Source: Pseudomonas sp. NFR16 (GTDB lineage Bacteria > Pseudomonadota > Gammaproteobacteria > Pseudomonadales > Pseudomonadaceae). From it: a stretch of 64,000 nt of DNA. The stretch covers positions 1 to 64,000 of the forward strand of contig NZ_FNYJ01000009.1 in the NCBI RefSeq assembly GCF_900108875.1, written 5' to 3'. This document shows, one piece after another, positions 9,364-19,068 of the stretch. Made by a program: the position numbers and the translations under genes. Every line of letters begins with the position of its first letter. Position 1 is the stretch's first letter. Below the pieces are notes generated by a model. It saw only the letters and a program-made list of their open reading frames with translations, searched no databases and was not told the origin of the DNA.

Positions 9364-9521
9364 GTTGCAGCCTACAGACTGATAAGGCGGCGCATTTTAG
9401 CAGAGCGCTCGCCCGGCGGTAAGCAGGGAATGCGGATGGATGCCAATTAAGGCGAACTATTGGACTTTGCCGGACGTCGATGCTCGCCAGACTGTGCAGA
9501 TAAAGGCGCCTGGACCGACCC

Positions 9522-9586
9522 CTTCCCGGCTCAGGCCGGTCCTGCGAAGACAGTGCATGCCTGTAGGACCGGCGTCAGCCAGGAAG
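9522..9586. repeat. REP-like inverted repeat pair
   Basis: Arms CCTTCCCGGCTCAGGCCGG (9522-9540, continuing TCCTGC) and GTAGGACCGGCGTCAGCC (9563-9580, continuing AGGAAG) face each other with a short spacer, in the gap between the SPOR-domain gene and cvpA. Same family as 708-773. Confidence 0.75.
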
Positions 9587-9608
9587 CGTCCTTCCAGCGG
9601 AGCGAGTC

Positions 9609-10292
9609 TTACTTACGCTCCGGCTGGAAACGCACAACGATGCCCTTGATCTTCTGCTGCTTTTCCAGGGTGTCGCGCAGGCGATCCGCTTCGGCACGTT
9701 CGATGACCGGGCCGACGAACACTCGATTAACCCCATCGGAGGTGCGGATGTACGCGTTGTAGCCTTGGGTGCGCAACGTTTTTTGCAGGTTATCGGCGTT
9801 CGCCCGATTGGACAGACTCGCCAATTGCACGGCCCACGTGACCGACAGGCCATTGGTGTCGACGCGAGCCGGATCGGCGACCGGAGCGACAGGCGCAGGC
9901 GCCGGGGTTGCAGGCTTGGCGGGTGTCTGAGCCGGCGCCTGCGCCGGAGCTGACGCGACCTTTGCCGGTGGCGCGGACGCTGTCGGCCTGGAAGGCGCCG
10001 GTGCGATAGGCATCGAGGGCGGTTGCTGGGTGGCAGGTGCCTGGCTCGGCTGCGACAACTCTTCATCGGTCGGCACCGGTTCCTGCGGCAGCGGCTGCTG
10101 CTCCGGCACGTTCACCGGCTCGACCTTGATCTGAGATGCGGCCGGCGCCTGCGGAGCGGCAGGCGCATCCACCTGCACATGGCGCGCTTCATCCTGACGG
10201 GAAAACAGCATCGGCAGGAAGATCACCGCGATGGCGATGAGCACCAGCGCGCCCACCATGCGCTGCTTGTACGCCTTATCCAGCAAAGCCAT
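9609..10292 (-). CDS. SPOR-domain inner-membrane protein (DedD-like)
   Basis: 227 residues. One N-terminal membrane helix (GALVLIAIAVIFLPMLF, ~14-30), a long Pro/Ala-rich periplasmic linker (~45-145), and a C-terminal SPOR domain (~150-225, VQLASLSNRANADNLQKTL ... VFVGPVIERAEADRLRDTL). SPOR domains bind denuded septal peptidoglycan, so a role at the division site is expected. Stop and start are only 3 bases from folC, the same order as folC-dedD-cvpA in E. coli. Confidence 0.88.
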   Translation of the reverse strand: MALLDKAYKQRMVGALVLIAIAVIFLPMLFSRQDEARHVQVDAPAAPQAPAASQIKVEPVNVPEQQPLPQEPVPTDEELSQPSQAPATQQPPSMPIAPAPSRPTASAPPAKVASAPAQAPAQTPAKPATPAPAPVAPVADPARVDTNGLSVTWAVQLASLSNRANADNLQKTLRTQGYNAYIRTSDGVNRVFVGPVIERAEADRLRDTLEKQQKIKGIVVRFQPERK

Positions 10293-10295
10293 GTG

Positions 10296-11582
10296 TCACT
10301 TCCTCCGTGAGGCGCCCGCAAGCCATTCCAGGGCCTCGGCCACGCAGTAAAAAGACCCGAACAGAACGATTTCGTCGTCGGCAGTCGCCTGATTGCATTG
10401 CGCTTCGAGCGCCAGCGCGACACTGGCGTAGGACGTCACGTGCGCGCCAAGGTTCTGCAGCGCCTGGGCAATCTCTTGCGCAGGACGACTGCGCGGGGTC
10501 GGCAGGGGCGCAACTGCCCAGCTGCTGAAGCGATCAGCCAGTTCCGCCAGCACGCCGTCCAGATCCTTGTCGTTGAGCAGACCGAACACTGCGAGGCGCC
10601 TGCCCGACACGGGACGCTGATCGAGGCGCTGGGCCAGGAACGTGGCCGCATGAGGGTTGTGTCCCACGTCCAGCAGCACCTGCAACGGTTTGCCTTGCCA
10701 CTGGAACGATCGACGATCCAGCCGTCCTGTGACACGTGTGCCGAGCAATGCTGTGCGGATCGACGAGGTCTGCCACTCCAGCCCCGATAGCAGGTAGGCC
10801 TGCAGGGCCAGCGCCGCGTTCTGCATCGGCAGATCGAGCAACGGCAAGTCACGCAGTTCGACTCTCGCCCCATTGAGGTCAGTGCCGAACCAATCCCATG
10901 CAGCCGGGCCGATGGTCAGATCGAAGTCGCGGCCGCGCAGCGAAAGCGGGCAACTCAGGGCATCGGCCTGATCCAGCAGCGGCTTCGGTGGATCGAGATC
11001 ACCACACAGCGCGGGACGCCCTTCGCGGAAAATCCCTGCTTTCTCGAACGCCACAGACTCGCGGGTATTGCCCAGCCATTCGGCATGGTCGACACCGATA
11101 CTGGTGACCAGGGCCATGTCCGCATCGATCAGGTTGACCGCATCCAGGCGCCCTCCCAGACCGACTTCCAGCACCACTGCGTCAAGACCGGCTTGTTCGA
11201 ACAGCCAGAACGCCGCCAGCGTGCCCATTTCGAAATAGGTCAGCGAAATTTCGCCACGGGCCTTTTCGATGACCTCGAACGCCGCACAGAGCTGCTCGTC
11301 GGTGGCCTCGACGCCCTGCATTTGCACCCGCTCGTTGTAGCGCAGCAGGTGGGGTGAACTGTACACGCCGACTTTCAGGCCCTGCGCCCCAAGCAGCGCG
11401 GCAAGAAACGCGCATGTCGAGCCCTTGCCGTTGGTGCCAGTGACCGTGATCACGCGCGGCGCTGGGCGAGTCAGCCCAGCCTGCAGCGCCACCTGTCGCG
11501 AGCGCTCCAACCCCATGTCGATGGCGGATGGATGCAGCTGCTCCAGGTAGCTCAGCCAGTTGGCCAGGGAGCGTGCGGTCAT
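10296..11582 (-). CDS. folC: Dihydrofolate synthase / folylpolyglutamate synthase
   Basis: 428 residues of the Mur ligase family. P-loop TGTNGKGSTCAF at about residues 47-58, the family motif FEMGTLAAF near 120 and LEVGLGGRLDA (~137-147), and DVGHNPHAA near 305. It adds glutamate to dihydropteroate and then polyglutamylates folates. The ATG overlaps the stop of accD (ATGA-type junction at 11579-11582), indicating translational coupling. Confidence 0.95.
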   Translation of the reverse strand: MTARSLANWLSYLEQLHPSAIDMGLERSRQVALQAGLTRPAPRVITVTGTNGKGSTCAFLAALLGAQGLKVGVYSSPHLLRYNERVQMQGVEATDEQLCAAFEVIEKARGEISLTYFEMGTLAAFWLFEQAGLDAVVLEVGLGGRLDAVNLIDADMALVTSIGVDHAEWLGNTRESVAFEKAGIFREGRPALCGDLDPPKPLLDQADALSCPLSLRGRDFDLTIGPAAWDWFGTDLNGARVELRDLPLLDLPMQNAALALQAYLLSGLEWQTSSIRTALLGTRVTGRLDRRSFQWQGKPLQVLLDVGHNPHAATFLAQRLDQRPVSGRRLAVFGLLNDKDLDGVLAELADRFSSWAVAPLPTPRSRPAQEIAQALQNLGAHVTSYASVALALEAQCNQATADDEIVLFGSFYCVAEALEWLAGASRRK

Positions 11583-12499
11583 ACGTTCGCCGGAGCGGGC
11601 GGAACCACGATCGGCTCAAGTTTCGGCGCTACGAATTTAGGGGTCGGCAAGCCCATCATCTGAGCCAGCAGGTTGCCCAGACGCTGACGCAGCTCCTGGC
11701 GGTGAATGATCATGTCGATCGCACCGTGATCCAGCAGGAATTCACTGCGCTGGAAGCCTTCAGGGAGTTTTTCGCGCACGGTCTGCTCGATGACGCGAGG
11801 ACCGGCAAAGCCGATCAGCGCCTTTGGCTCGGCCACGATCACGTCGCCCAGCATCGCCAAGCTGGCGGAAACGCCACCGTAGACCGGATCGGTCAGGACG
11901 GAGATGAAAGGCAGACCCTCTTCACGCAGACGCGCCAGCACAGCCGAGGTCTTGGCCATCTGCATCAGGGAAATCAGCGCTTCCTGCATGCGCGCACCAC
12001 CGGAGGCGGCGAAGCAGATCATCGGGCAGCGGTTTTCCAGCGCGTAGTTGGCCGCCTGGACGAAGCGCTCGCCAACGATCGCGCCCATGGATCCGCCCAT
12101 GAACGAAAATTCGAATGCGCTGCACACCACCGGCATGCCCAGCAGCGTACCGCTCATGGAAATCAGCGCGTCCTTCTCGCCGGTCTGCTTCTGCGCGGCA
12201 GTCAGGCGATCCTTGTATTTTTTGCTGTCGCGGAATTTCAGGCGATCGACAGGCTCAAGGTCAGCGCCGATTTCTTCGCGACCTTCGGTGTCCAGGAAGA
12301 TGTTCAGGCGCGCACGCGCGTCGATGCGCATGTGGTGGTTGCACTTGGGACAGACATCCAGTGTTTTTTCCAGCTCGGGGCGATACAGCACCGCCTCACA
12401 GGAAGGGCACTTGTGCCAGAGACCTTCGGGTACCGAGCTTTTCTTGACCTCGGAACGCATGATCGAAGGGATCAGTTTGTCTACCAACCAGTTGCTCAT
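11579..12499 (-). CDS. accD: Acetyl-CoA carboxylase carboxyltransferase beta subunit
   Basis: 306 residues. N-terminal zinc ribbon CPSCEAVLYRPELEKTLDVC plus PKC (residues ~30-52), followed by the carboxyltransferase domain with GARMQEALISLMQM (~165) and GFAGPRVIEQTVREKLPEGF (~212). With AccA it transfers carboxyl from biotin to acetyl-CoA, making malonyl-CoA for fatty acid synthesis. Followed by folC with overlap; a 285-base gap with no gene separates it from trpF upstream. Confidence 0.96.
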   Translation of the reverse strand: MSNWLVDKLIPSIMRSEVKKSSVPEGLWHKCPSCEAVLYRPELEKTLDVCPKCNHHMRIDARARLNIFLDTEGREEIGADLEPVDRLKFRDSKKYKDRLTAAQKQTGEKDALISMSGTLLGMPVVCSAFEFSFMGGSMGAIVGERFVQAANYALENRCPMICFAASGGARMQEALISLMQMAKTSAVLARLREEGLPFISVLTDPVYGGVSASLAMLGDVIVAEPKALIGFAGPRVIEQTVREKLPEGFQRSEFLLDHGAIDMIIHRQELRQRLGNLLAQMMGLPTPKFVAPKLEPIVVPPAPANV

Positions 12500-12784
12500 G
12501 CTTTCTTTCTCCAGTACCGGTGGCTTTGAACGCGACGGCGGTCTGTGCCGTGCGCACGCCCTAACTTAATTCATCTGCGGTGTCGCGAAATGTCGTACAA
12601 CGATCGGCGCCTGGCCTGACCTGCTGAACCGACAGCCCGTCGCTCACCACCCTCAACTTCCTGCGCAAGACGCAGCACGTCTCGCTTACTCAATTCGGCC
12701 AGCCCCAAATCCGGGTGGGCAGGCTAGTGGACGGCGACCGCCCGTCCGTCGTCACATCGGCAGCCGCAGCGGCCGGAAATTCGT

Positions 12785-13405
12785 TCAGGCGCCGTGGACC
12801 GCACTCATGAAAGCGCGAATCTTGTCGTGGTCCTTCAGGCCCCTGGATTTTTCCACGCCGCCGCTGACATCCACGGCGTAGGGGCGAACCTGGGCAATCG
12901 CCTGGGAGACATTGGCTGACGTCAGCCCGCCCGCCAAAATGATCGGCTTGCTCAGATGTTTTGGAATTAGTGCCCAATCGAAAGTTTCGCCGGTGCCGCC
13001 GGGGATGCCCGCAACATAGGTATCCAGCAGAATGCCGCACGCCTTTTGATAGAGCGCGCAGCTGGCCGCGATGTCATCTCCGGCCTGAACGCGTAGCGCC
13101 TTGATGTAAGGGCGTTGATAACCCTCGCATTGCTCAGGGGTTTCGTCCCCATGAAACTGGATAAGGTCCAACGGCACGACATCGAGCAGCGCCTTCAGCG
13201 CTTCGCGCTCGGCGTTGACGAACAGGCCGACGGTGCTCACGAACGGTGGCAAGGCGGCGATGATCGCCTGCGCCTGTTCTATCGTCACGGCCCGGGGACT
13301 CTTGGGGTAAAACACGAATCCGATGGCATCGGCTCCCGCTTCGACCGCGGCCAACGCATCTTCTATGCGGGTAATCCCGCAGATCTTGCTGCGTACGGCT
13401 GACAT
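12785..13405 (-). CDS. trpF: Phosphoribosylanthranilate isomerase
   Basis: 206 residues, a TIM barrel. The catalytic Cys is in SKICGIT (residue ~9), with FVFYPKSPR (~31), LIQFHGDE (~80), and the phosphate-binding end LAGGLTSANV and DVSGGVE (~155-185). It isomerises PRA to CdRP in tryptophan synthesis. Located between truA and accD, unlinked to other trp genes, as is usual in Pseudomonas. Confidence 0.95.
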   Translation of the reverse strand: MSAVRSKICGITRIEDALAAVEAGADAIGFVFYPKSPRAVTIEQAQAIIAALPPFVSTVGLFVNAEREALKALLDVVPLDLIQFHGDETPEQCEGYQRPYIKALRVQAGDDIAASCALYQKACGILLDTYVAGIPGGTGETFDWALIPKHLSKPIILAGGLTSANVSQAIAQVRPYAVDVSGGVEKSRGLKDHDKIRAFMSAVHGA

Positions 13406-13464
13406 GTGGTGAGAACCTCAAGCCTTTGGAAAGTCACGAATGGTAGCAAATGCAGCCCGGGACG

Positions 13465-14289
13465 TCAGCCGTCCAGTTCCGTGAAGCCTGTCAGAAAGTG
13501 CGGGCCGATATAGCGCTCCGGTAACGGAAACTCATCGCGGTACTCGACCTGCACCAGATACAGCCCGAATGGATGGGCCGTTACACCGCCCGTACGCCGA
13601 ATGCGGCTCTGCAGTACCTCGCTGACCCACTCCACCGGGCGCTCACCGGCACCAATGGTCATCAAGACCCCGGCGATGTTACGTACCATGTGATGAAGGA
13701 AGGCATTGGCGCGGATGTCGATGACGATCATCTTGCCGTGCCGGGTGACGCGCAGATGGTGAATCTGTTTGATCGGCGACTTCGCCTGGCATTGTCCGGC
13801 ACGAAATGCGCTGAAATCGTGAGTGCCGACCAGATACTCGGCAGCCAGCGCCATTCGCTCGACATTCAGCGGGCGATGATTCCAGGTGATTTCCTGGCCC
13901 AGATGAGCCGGACGGATCTGATCGTTATAAATCACATAGCGATAACGCCGGGCGATTGCCTTGAACCGCGCGTGAAAGTGCGCGGGCATGACTTTGGCCC
14001 AAGTGACACTGATGTCATGGGGCAGATTGATATTGGCTCCCATGGTCCAGGCTTTCATGGTGCGCTCGGCCTGAGTATCGAAATGCACCACCTGACCGCA
14101 CGCATGCACGCCGGCATCGGTACGCCCGGCGCACATCAGCGACACGGGCGAATCAGCCACTCTGGACAGCGCGTTCTCCAGCGTCTCCTGCACGGTCAGC
14201 ACGCCGGTGGACTGACGCTGCCAGCCACTGTAGCGCGAGCCTTTGTATTCCACGCCCAGTGCGATCCTGGAAAAACATTCGGCGGCCAT
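13465..14289 (-). CDS. truA: tRNA pseudouridine(38-40) synthase
   Basis: 274 residues from the ATG at 14289; a TTG at 14358 would add 23 residues, but has no visible ribosome site and is poorly supported. Catalytic Asp in CAGRTDAGVHACGQVVHF near residue 60; RRYRYVIYN and MVRNIAGVLMTIG are the other family signatures. It modifies positions 38-40 of the anticodon arm. Follows fimV after a terminator and precedes trpF. Confidence 0.93.
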   Translation of the reverse strand: MAAECFSRIALGVEYKGSRYSGWQRQSTGVLTVQETLENALSRVADSPVSLMCAGRTDAGVHACGQVVHFDTQAERTMKAWTMGANINLPHDISVTWAKVMPAHFHARFKAIARRYRYVIYNDQIRPAHLGQEITWNHRPLNVERMALAAEYLVGTHDFSAFRAGQCQAKSPIKQIHHLRVTRHGKMIVIDIRANAFLHHMVRNIAGVLMTIGAGERPVEWVSEVLQSRIRRTGGVTAHPFGLYLVQVEYRDEFPLPERYIGPHFLTGFTELDG

Positions 14290-14436
14290 TTCGGCTGCCG
14301 CTGTCTCTGCCTCGGTGTCTGTAGTTGCCAAGTGCTTAAAGCCTGTCGATATGCGCAAGGGCGGCCATTATACGGATGGCAGAAAAAGACGCCATCGGCA
14401 CCTGACAGCACGACAGACCACAAGGCCCACAAACGA

Positions 14437-14460
14437 AAACGACCGCCGAAGCGGTCGTTT
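14437..14460 (-). terminator. Terminator after fimV
   Basis: Perfect 10-bp stem AAACGACCGC-cgaa-GCGGTCGTTT, 21 bases beyond the fimV stop and before truA; T-tract present on both strands. Confidence 0.85.
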
Positions 14461-14480
14461 CATAGCAGTGCCCGCGCCTG

Positions 14481-17267
14481 TCAGACCAGCCGCGACAACA
14501 TCTCCCGCGCTTCGGTCTTCTGGCCGTCATCCCCTTCAGCGACCACTTCATCGAGAATATCCCGGGCGCCGTCGGCATCGCCCATCTCGATGTAGGCACG
14601 CGCCAGATCCAGTTTGGTGGCTGCCTCGTCCGTGCCGGAAAGGAAATCGAACTCAGGCTCGTCGTCCGCCAGCAATGCGTCGTCTTCGGTAAAGCCCGGC
14701 GTTGCATCGTCAGGCCTGGTGGTAGAAGGTTGCTCCAGGCTTTGCGACAAGCGTTCAAGCTCGGCGTTGACATCATCGATCTCGGACGCAAAGGCATTGG
14801 AAGCCTGCTCGGTTTCCATCTCGTCGGCAAGGGACAGGTCGAAATCAGCCGGCAGATCGATATCGTCTTCCACGGACGGCTTGTTCGCGCCCAGATCGGC
14901 GCGCTCTTCGAACGCCGGAAGATCGCGCAGCTCATCTTCCATGCCGAGCAGATAATCATCTTCGGCCTTCAGACCCGGCTGATCCTCGGCCAGATCCAGG
15001 TCGAAATCCGCCAGATCAGTGGGCTCGCTGGCTGACGCTTCGGTCTGCTCGCGCAAGATCGCGTCGAAATCCAGATCATCGGCGGCCGAACCTCCGAATG
15101 GCGCGTCGAGGTCCAGATCATCGAGGCGGGAATCGCCAGCGGGTGTCGAGCGATCAGGCACCTGCGCAGGAGACGCAGCCTCCAGATCGTCCAGACTGAG
15201 ATCGAAGGCAGTATCGAAATCATCCGGCGCCGGCGCCTGCGCAACCGGTTCGACCACCGGAGGCACTTGCGGCGCTGCCGGCGGCTCGTCGTTGAGCAGA
15301 TCCTCGACGTATTTCGCATCCATCTCCGCCGCCAAAGCCGCGGCAGCCGCCACTCCCGCAGCCGCAGCAGCAGCGGCCGCCATGGCTGGATAACGGGACT
15401 TGAGCTGCTCGACTTCAGCGTGGTTCTTTCCCGTGGCGATCAATTGCCGCTCCTGCGCGACAAAATCCGCCTGATTACCTTGCTGAGCGTAGATTTCCAT
15501 CAGCTTCAAGCGCAGATCGCTGCGCTGCGGCTCTTCCCTGACGGCCTCTTCCAACAACGCCGCCGCCTGGTTGATGCGACCATAGGCAATGTGGATTTCA
15601 GCCTGAACGAGTGCGTCAGCCGGATGTTCGCGGACCGGCTCGCTGACGGCGGTCGGCGCCGGCGCCATCTTTACATTGGGCGGAGGAACCTCCAGACCCT
15701 CAAAGCTGCTTTCCGGTAAATCCATGTCGGAGGCGAAGTCCGATTCCTCGGACAGCGCCCGTGCCATCTGGCGGTGCTTCTCGGCTTCGATCAGCGCATT
15801 GCGACGGCGCGCCAGCAGCAGTAACAGCAACAACAGAACCAGCAGCGCGCCGCCACCGATCAACCCCATCAACATCGGGCTGGCGAGGATCTTGTCCAGC
15901 GTGCTGCGGTTGTCCTCAGTGGCAGCAGGATCCGGCGCGACCGCCAGAGGCTGATCCGGCGTTGCGCTGGTGACCTTGGCGCCATCGACCGGCAGCGCGT
16001 CTTCCGGAGCAATTTCATTCGGCGGCTTGCCGGCTGCATCAGGCCCTGCGCTGTTCGGCACGATCTGGGCAGGCATTGCAGGATTGGCGGCATTGTTCGG
16101 GTTGGTGACGCTGTTCGGACTGACAGTGCCGCCGGCGTCGGCAGCTGGCGCAGGCACGCCAGCACCGGCCGCCTGCATCTTCGCCAGCTGGTCGTTTTTC
16201 AGCTCGATCAGGCGCTGCAGCTTATCGACCTGACTCTGCAGATCGCTCATGCGGCTTTTCAGCTCGGCATTGTCGCGGCGCGTACTGTCCAGGCTTTCCT
16301 GGGTAACCGCCAACTGATTACTGAGCTCCGCGTTATCGCCGACAGCCCCATTGGCGCCGCGCTTCGCGTTGGCCGAGACCAGGCTGAGGTTATCCTTGGC
16401 ATCGATCTGCGACGGTGCAGCACCCGTGCGATTGCGACGCGTGGCATCGACCTGACGAGCGCCGCTCGGCAAACGGCGACCCTCACGCCATGCGCGGTTC
16501 TGCTCGGCGACCTCGGCCACGGCACGGGGCTGAGGCAGCGCGGTCGCTTCCTGCGGCGACGGCAGACGCAGCACCTGACCTTTCTTCAGACGGTTGATGT
16601 TGCCGGCAATAAAAGCGTCAGGGTTGAGCGCCTGAATCGCCAGCATGGTCTGCTGGACCGTACCACCATTACGCACGCGCTCGGCAATTTCCCAAAGCGT
16701 GTCGTTGTTGGCAGTCGTGTATTGAGTGAATTTCGGCTCAGCGGCCGGGGCTGGGGCCGCTGGGGCCGGCGCCGGAGCCGGGGTTTGCGCTTCAGGCGCC
16801 TGAGCCGGTGCGGTGCTCGGCGCAGTGGAAGGCAACTGCGCGGCGGCTGCGGCGGTTTGCGGCGAAAACTTCGGCGGATCCAGCAACAAGCTGTACTCGC
16901 GCAGCGCCCGGCCGTTGGGCCAGAGCACCTGAACGAGAAACTTCACGTAGGGATCGCGGATGGGCTTGCTCGAGGTAATGCGCAAAACACTCTTGCCGCC
17001 CGGATTGACCACCGGTGTGAATGTCAGGTCGTCCAGGACCGCCGTACGGCCGACGCCTGCCTGAGCGAACTCTGCGGAGCTGGCCAGGCTCGGCACGACC
17101 TGCGAAGCGTTGAGATCCTGCACTTCCGTGAGTTCGATTTCAGCAAGCAACGGTTGATTCAGGGTCGACTTGACGGTCAAACCACCGAGACCGAGCGCCT
17201 GCGCCATTCCGGATGACAGCGCTGAAGCCGCAGCGATTGCTAAAACCAGTTTACGAACCTGAACCAT
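14481..17267 (-). CDS. fimV: Motility/polarity protein FimV
   Basis: 928 residues. Signal peptide (1-24, ...SSGMAQA), FimV N-terminal domain (LGGLTVKSTLNQPLLAEIEL), a LysM peptidoglycan-binding domain near 180-240 (NNDTLWEIAERV), a coiled coil near 310-350, one membrane helix near 470 (LLVLLLLLLLARRR), then a long acidic cytoplasmic region with TPR-like repeats and the conserved C-terminal FimV segment (LARAYIEMGDADGARDIL). FimV organises the cell pole, supports type IV pilus assembly and cAMP signalling. The acidic part (~660-880) is rich in DLDLD repeats. Confidence 0.95.
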   Translation of the reverse strand: MVQVRKLVLAIAAASALSSGMAQALGLGGLTVKSTLNQPLLAEIELTEVQDLNASQVVPSLASSAEFAQAGVGRTAVLDDLTFTPVVNPGGKSVLRITSSKPIRDPYVKFLVQVLWPNGRALREYSLLLDPPKFSPQTAAAAAQLPSTAPSTAPAQAPEAQTPAPAPAPAAPAPAAEPKFTQYTTANNDTLWEIAERVRNGGTVQQTMLAIQALNPDAFIAGNINRLKKGQVLRLPSPQEATALPQPRAVAEVAEQNRAWREGRRLPSGARQVDATRRNRTGAAPSQIDAKDNLSLVSANAKRGANGAVGDNAELSNQLAVTQESLDSTRRDNAELKSRMSDLQSQVDKLQRLIELKNDQLAKMQAAGAGVPAPAADAGGTVSPNSVTNPNNAANPAMPAQIVPNSAGPDAAGKPPNEIAPEDALPVDGAKVTSATPDQPLAVAPDPAATEDNRSTLDKILASPMLMGLIGGGALLVLLLLLLLLARRRNALIEAEKHRQMARALSEESDFASDMDLPESSFEGLEVPPPNVKMAPAPTAVSEPVREHPADALVQAEIHIAYGRINQAAALLEEAVREEPQRSDLRLKLMEIYAQQGNQADFVAQERQLIATGKNHAEVEQLKSRYPAMAAAAAAAAGVAAAAALAAEMDAKYVEDLLNDEPPAAPQVPPVVEPVAQAPAPDDFDTAFDLSLDDLEAASPAQVPDRSTPAGDSRLDDLDLDAPFGGSAADDLDFDAILREQTEASASEPTDLADFDLDLAEDQPGLKAEDDYLLGMEDELRDLPAFEERADLGANKPSVEDDIDLPADFDLSLADEMETEQASNAFASEIDDVNAELERLSQSLEQPSTTRPDDATPGFTEDDALLADDEPEFDFLSGTDEAATKLDLARAYIEMGDADGARDILDEVVAEGDDGQKTEAREMLSRLV

Positions 17268-17383
17268 AGCCCATCCCTTGTTTAAAATTTCCCCGGCAAC
17301 CGAGAAGATAAAGCCTGCTAGGGCATCGAGCGTGTCAACACGCCGCAGCTAGAATGATTCTTTGAATTGTTGGCAAGTATCTT

Positions 17384-18394
17384 TTACGCAACATCTTTTA
17401 TCAACAATTCAGCGACCTGCACAGCGTTCAGAGCAGCGCCTTTACGAACATTATCTGACGTCGCCCAGAAATTAAGTTCACAGACGTCGTCGATGCCGTG
17501 ACGCAAACGTCCTACATAGACAGCGTCCTGTCCTACAGCATCGCCAACCGGCGTCGGGTAATCGCCCGCTTCTACCAGCTCGATGCCGTCAGCGGACTCC
17601 AGCGCTGCATTGACTGCCGCCAGATCAAACGCTTCAGCGGTCTGCACCGAAACGCTCAGGCTGTCGCCAAAAAAGACCGGGACCTGGATGCAGCTCACGC
17701 CGACCTTGATTAAAGGCAGCGAGAGCAGCTCGCGCAACTCGCTGACCAAACGTTTTTCCAGCGGCACATGGCCGTCGGCATCCGGCACGCCTACCTGGGC
17801 CAGCAGGTTGAACGCCATCTGCCGGTCGAAAATCCGCGGTTCGAGGGGGCGCACGTTCAGCAGTTCGGCGGTCTGCCGCGCCAGCTCGGTGACACCTTCG
17901 CGCCCCTGACTGGACACTGCCAGGCAAGCGGTGACGCTGACTCGCTCGATCTTCAGCAGGTCGCGCAGCGGCGAAAGCACCAATGCCAACGCTGCGGCGC
18001 TCGGACTGGGGCAGGCAACCTGAAGGGGTCTTGCCAAGGTGGCGAGCAAGGCGCCGTTGACTTCAGGCACCACATTGGGGGCCTGATCCACGGGCAAGCC
18101 GCCCGACAGGTCGATGACCGCGCAACCGGCGGCCGCAGCGCGCGCGGCATAGCTGCGCGTGACTGCCGGGCCTGCGGCAAAGAATGCGATGTTGACTTTA
18201 CCGAACTCAAACGCGTCGACCTCGCGCACGCGAACATTCTTGCCGCGATACGGCACCGAGCTACCGGCCGACTCTGCACTGGCCAGCAGATACAATTCGC
18301 CAATCGGAAAGTCACGTTCTTCGAGGATCTGGACGATGGTTTCGCCGACAGTACCGGTTGCGCCGATCACGGCGATATCAAAGGACTGGCTCAT
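17384..18394 (-). CDS. Aspartate-semialdehyde dehydrogenase-like paralogue without catalytic Cys
   Basis: 336 residues with the Asd fold: NADP motif GATGTVGE (10-17), dimerisation domain, and C-terminal helix NAVQVAELL. The Asd active-site segment normally containing Asn-Cys-Ser is here ACPSPSAAAL (~127-136), with no Cys at the catalytic position, so dehydrogenase activity is unlikely. This resembles the USG-1/Asd-like protein that sits upstream of fimV in pseudomonads; its role is unknown. The true asd is not in the window. Confidence 0.85.
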   Translation of the reverse strand: MSQSFDIAVIGATGTVGETIVQILEERDFPIGELYLLASAESAGSSVPYRGKNVRVREVDAFEFGKVNIAFFAAGPAVTRSYAARAAAAGCAVIDLSGGLPVDQAPNVVPEVNGALLATLARPLQVACPSPSAAALALVLSPLRDLLKIERVSVTACLAVSSQGREGVTELARQTAELLNVRPLEPRIFDRQMAFNLLAQVGVPDADGHVPLEKRLVSELRELLSLPLIKVGVSCIQVPVFFGDSLSVSVQTAEAFDLAAVNAALESADGIELVEAGDYPTPVGDAVGQDAVYVGRLRHGIDDVCELNFWATSDNVRKGAALNAVQVAELLIKDVA

Positions 18395-18494
18395 GGAAAA
18401 ACCTCAGAAAAATCGGGGGGGCGGCACTTTAACCGCGTGGCGCACGCCAGGCAATTGAGCCATGAAACGGGTCGGCATCGCGGCAGCGCGCAGT

Positions 18495-19058
18495 TCAGGG
18501 CTCAAGACCGATGCGAAAGAACTCGCCAGCACTCCAGACGCCCAGCCAGCGCTGCCCCTCGATCTGGCGCACGACGGCCAGATCGACCAATTGATAAAAG
18601 ACGTTGCGATGAATCAACGCCTCGAGGTTGGCGCGCACATGCACATAAGGGGCGGGCTCTTGCGTGTGGGGATCCACGATGACACGCATCGGATGCTCAG
18701 GACCGAGTTCGATCATGTCCTCGACGTTGGTGGTGAAGCTCAAGACCTGAGACTCGCCCTCGCCCTGCACGTCCAGCAAGACTGCCACGAACGGCGCGTC
18801 GTCGACGGTGATGCCCACCTTTTCGACCGGCGTGATCAGGAAGTAGTCATCACCGTCGCGGCGGATAATGGTCGAGAACAGTCGCACCATCGGCTTCCGA
18901 CCGATGGGCGTTCCCAGATAGAACCAGGTGCCGTCACGGGCGATACGCATGTCGATATCGCCGCAGAAATCAGGATTCCACAGGTGAACGGGCGGCAGAC
19001 CCTTGCCGGTCTTGGGGATTTGCGCCAATAGATCGTTGGCTTTGCCCGGACCACTCAT
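18495..19058 (-). CDS. DUF1285 family protein
   Basis: 187 residues beginning MSGPGKANDLLAQIPKTGKGLPPVHLW. The pattern (PPVHLWNPDFCGDIDMRI, then FYLGTPIGRKPMVRLFSTI, then ITPVEKVGITVDDAPF) is that of DUF1285, a two-domain cytosolic protein of unknown function. Downstream (3 bp frame gap region of 10 bases) of the DUF4823 gene, likely one operon. Confidence 0.82.
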   Translation of the reverse strand: MSGPGKANDLLAQIPKTGKGLPPVHLWNPDFCGDIDMRIARDGTWFYLGTPIGRKPMVRLFSTIIRRDGDDYFLITPVEKVGITVDDAPFVAVLLDVQGEGESQVLSFTTNVEDMIELGPEHPMRVIVDPHTQEPAPYVHVRANLEALIHRNVFYQLVDLAVVRQIEGQRWLGVWSAGEFFRIGLEP

Positions 19059-19068
19059 ACGTCTCTCC

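Noticed and set aside
14289..14358. TruA start at the upstream TTG
   Set aside because: No ribosome site and the added 23 residues are not conserved-looking; the ATG at 14289 gives the usual length.
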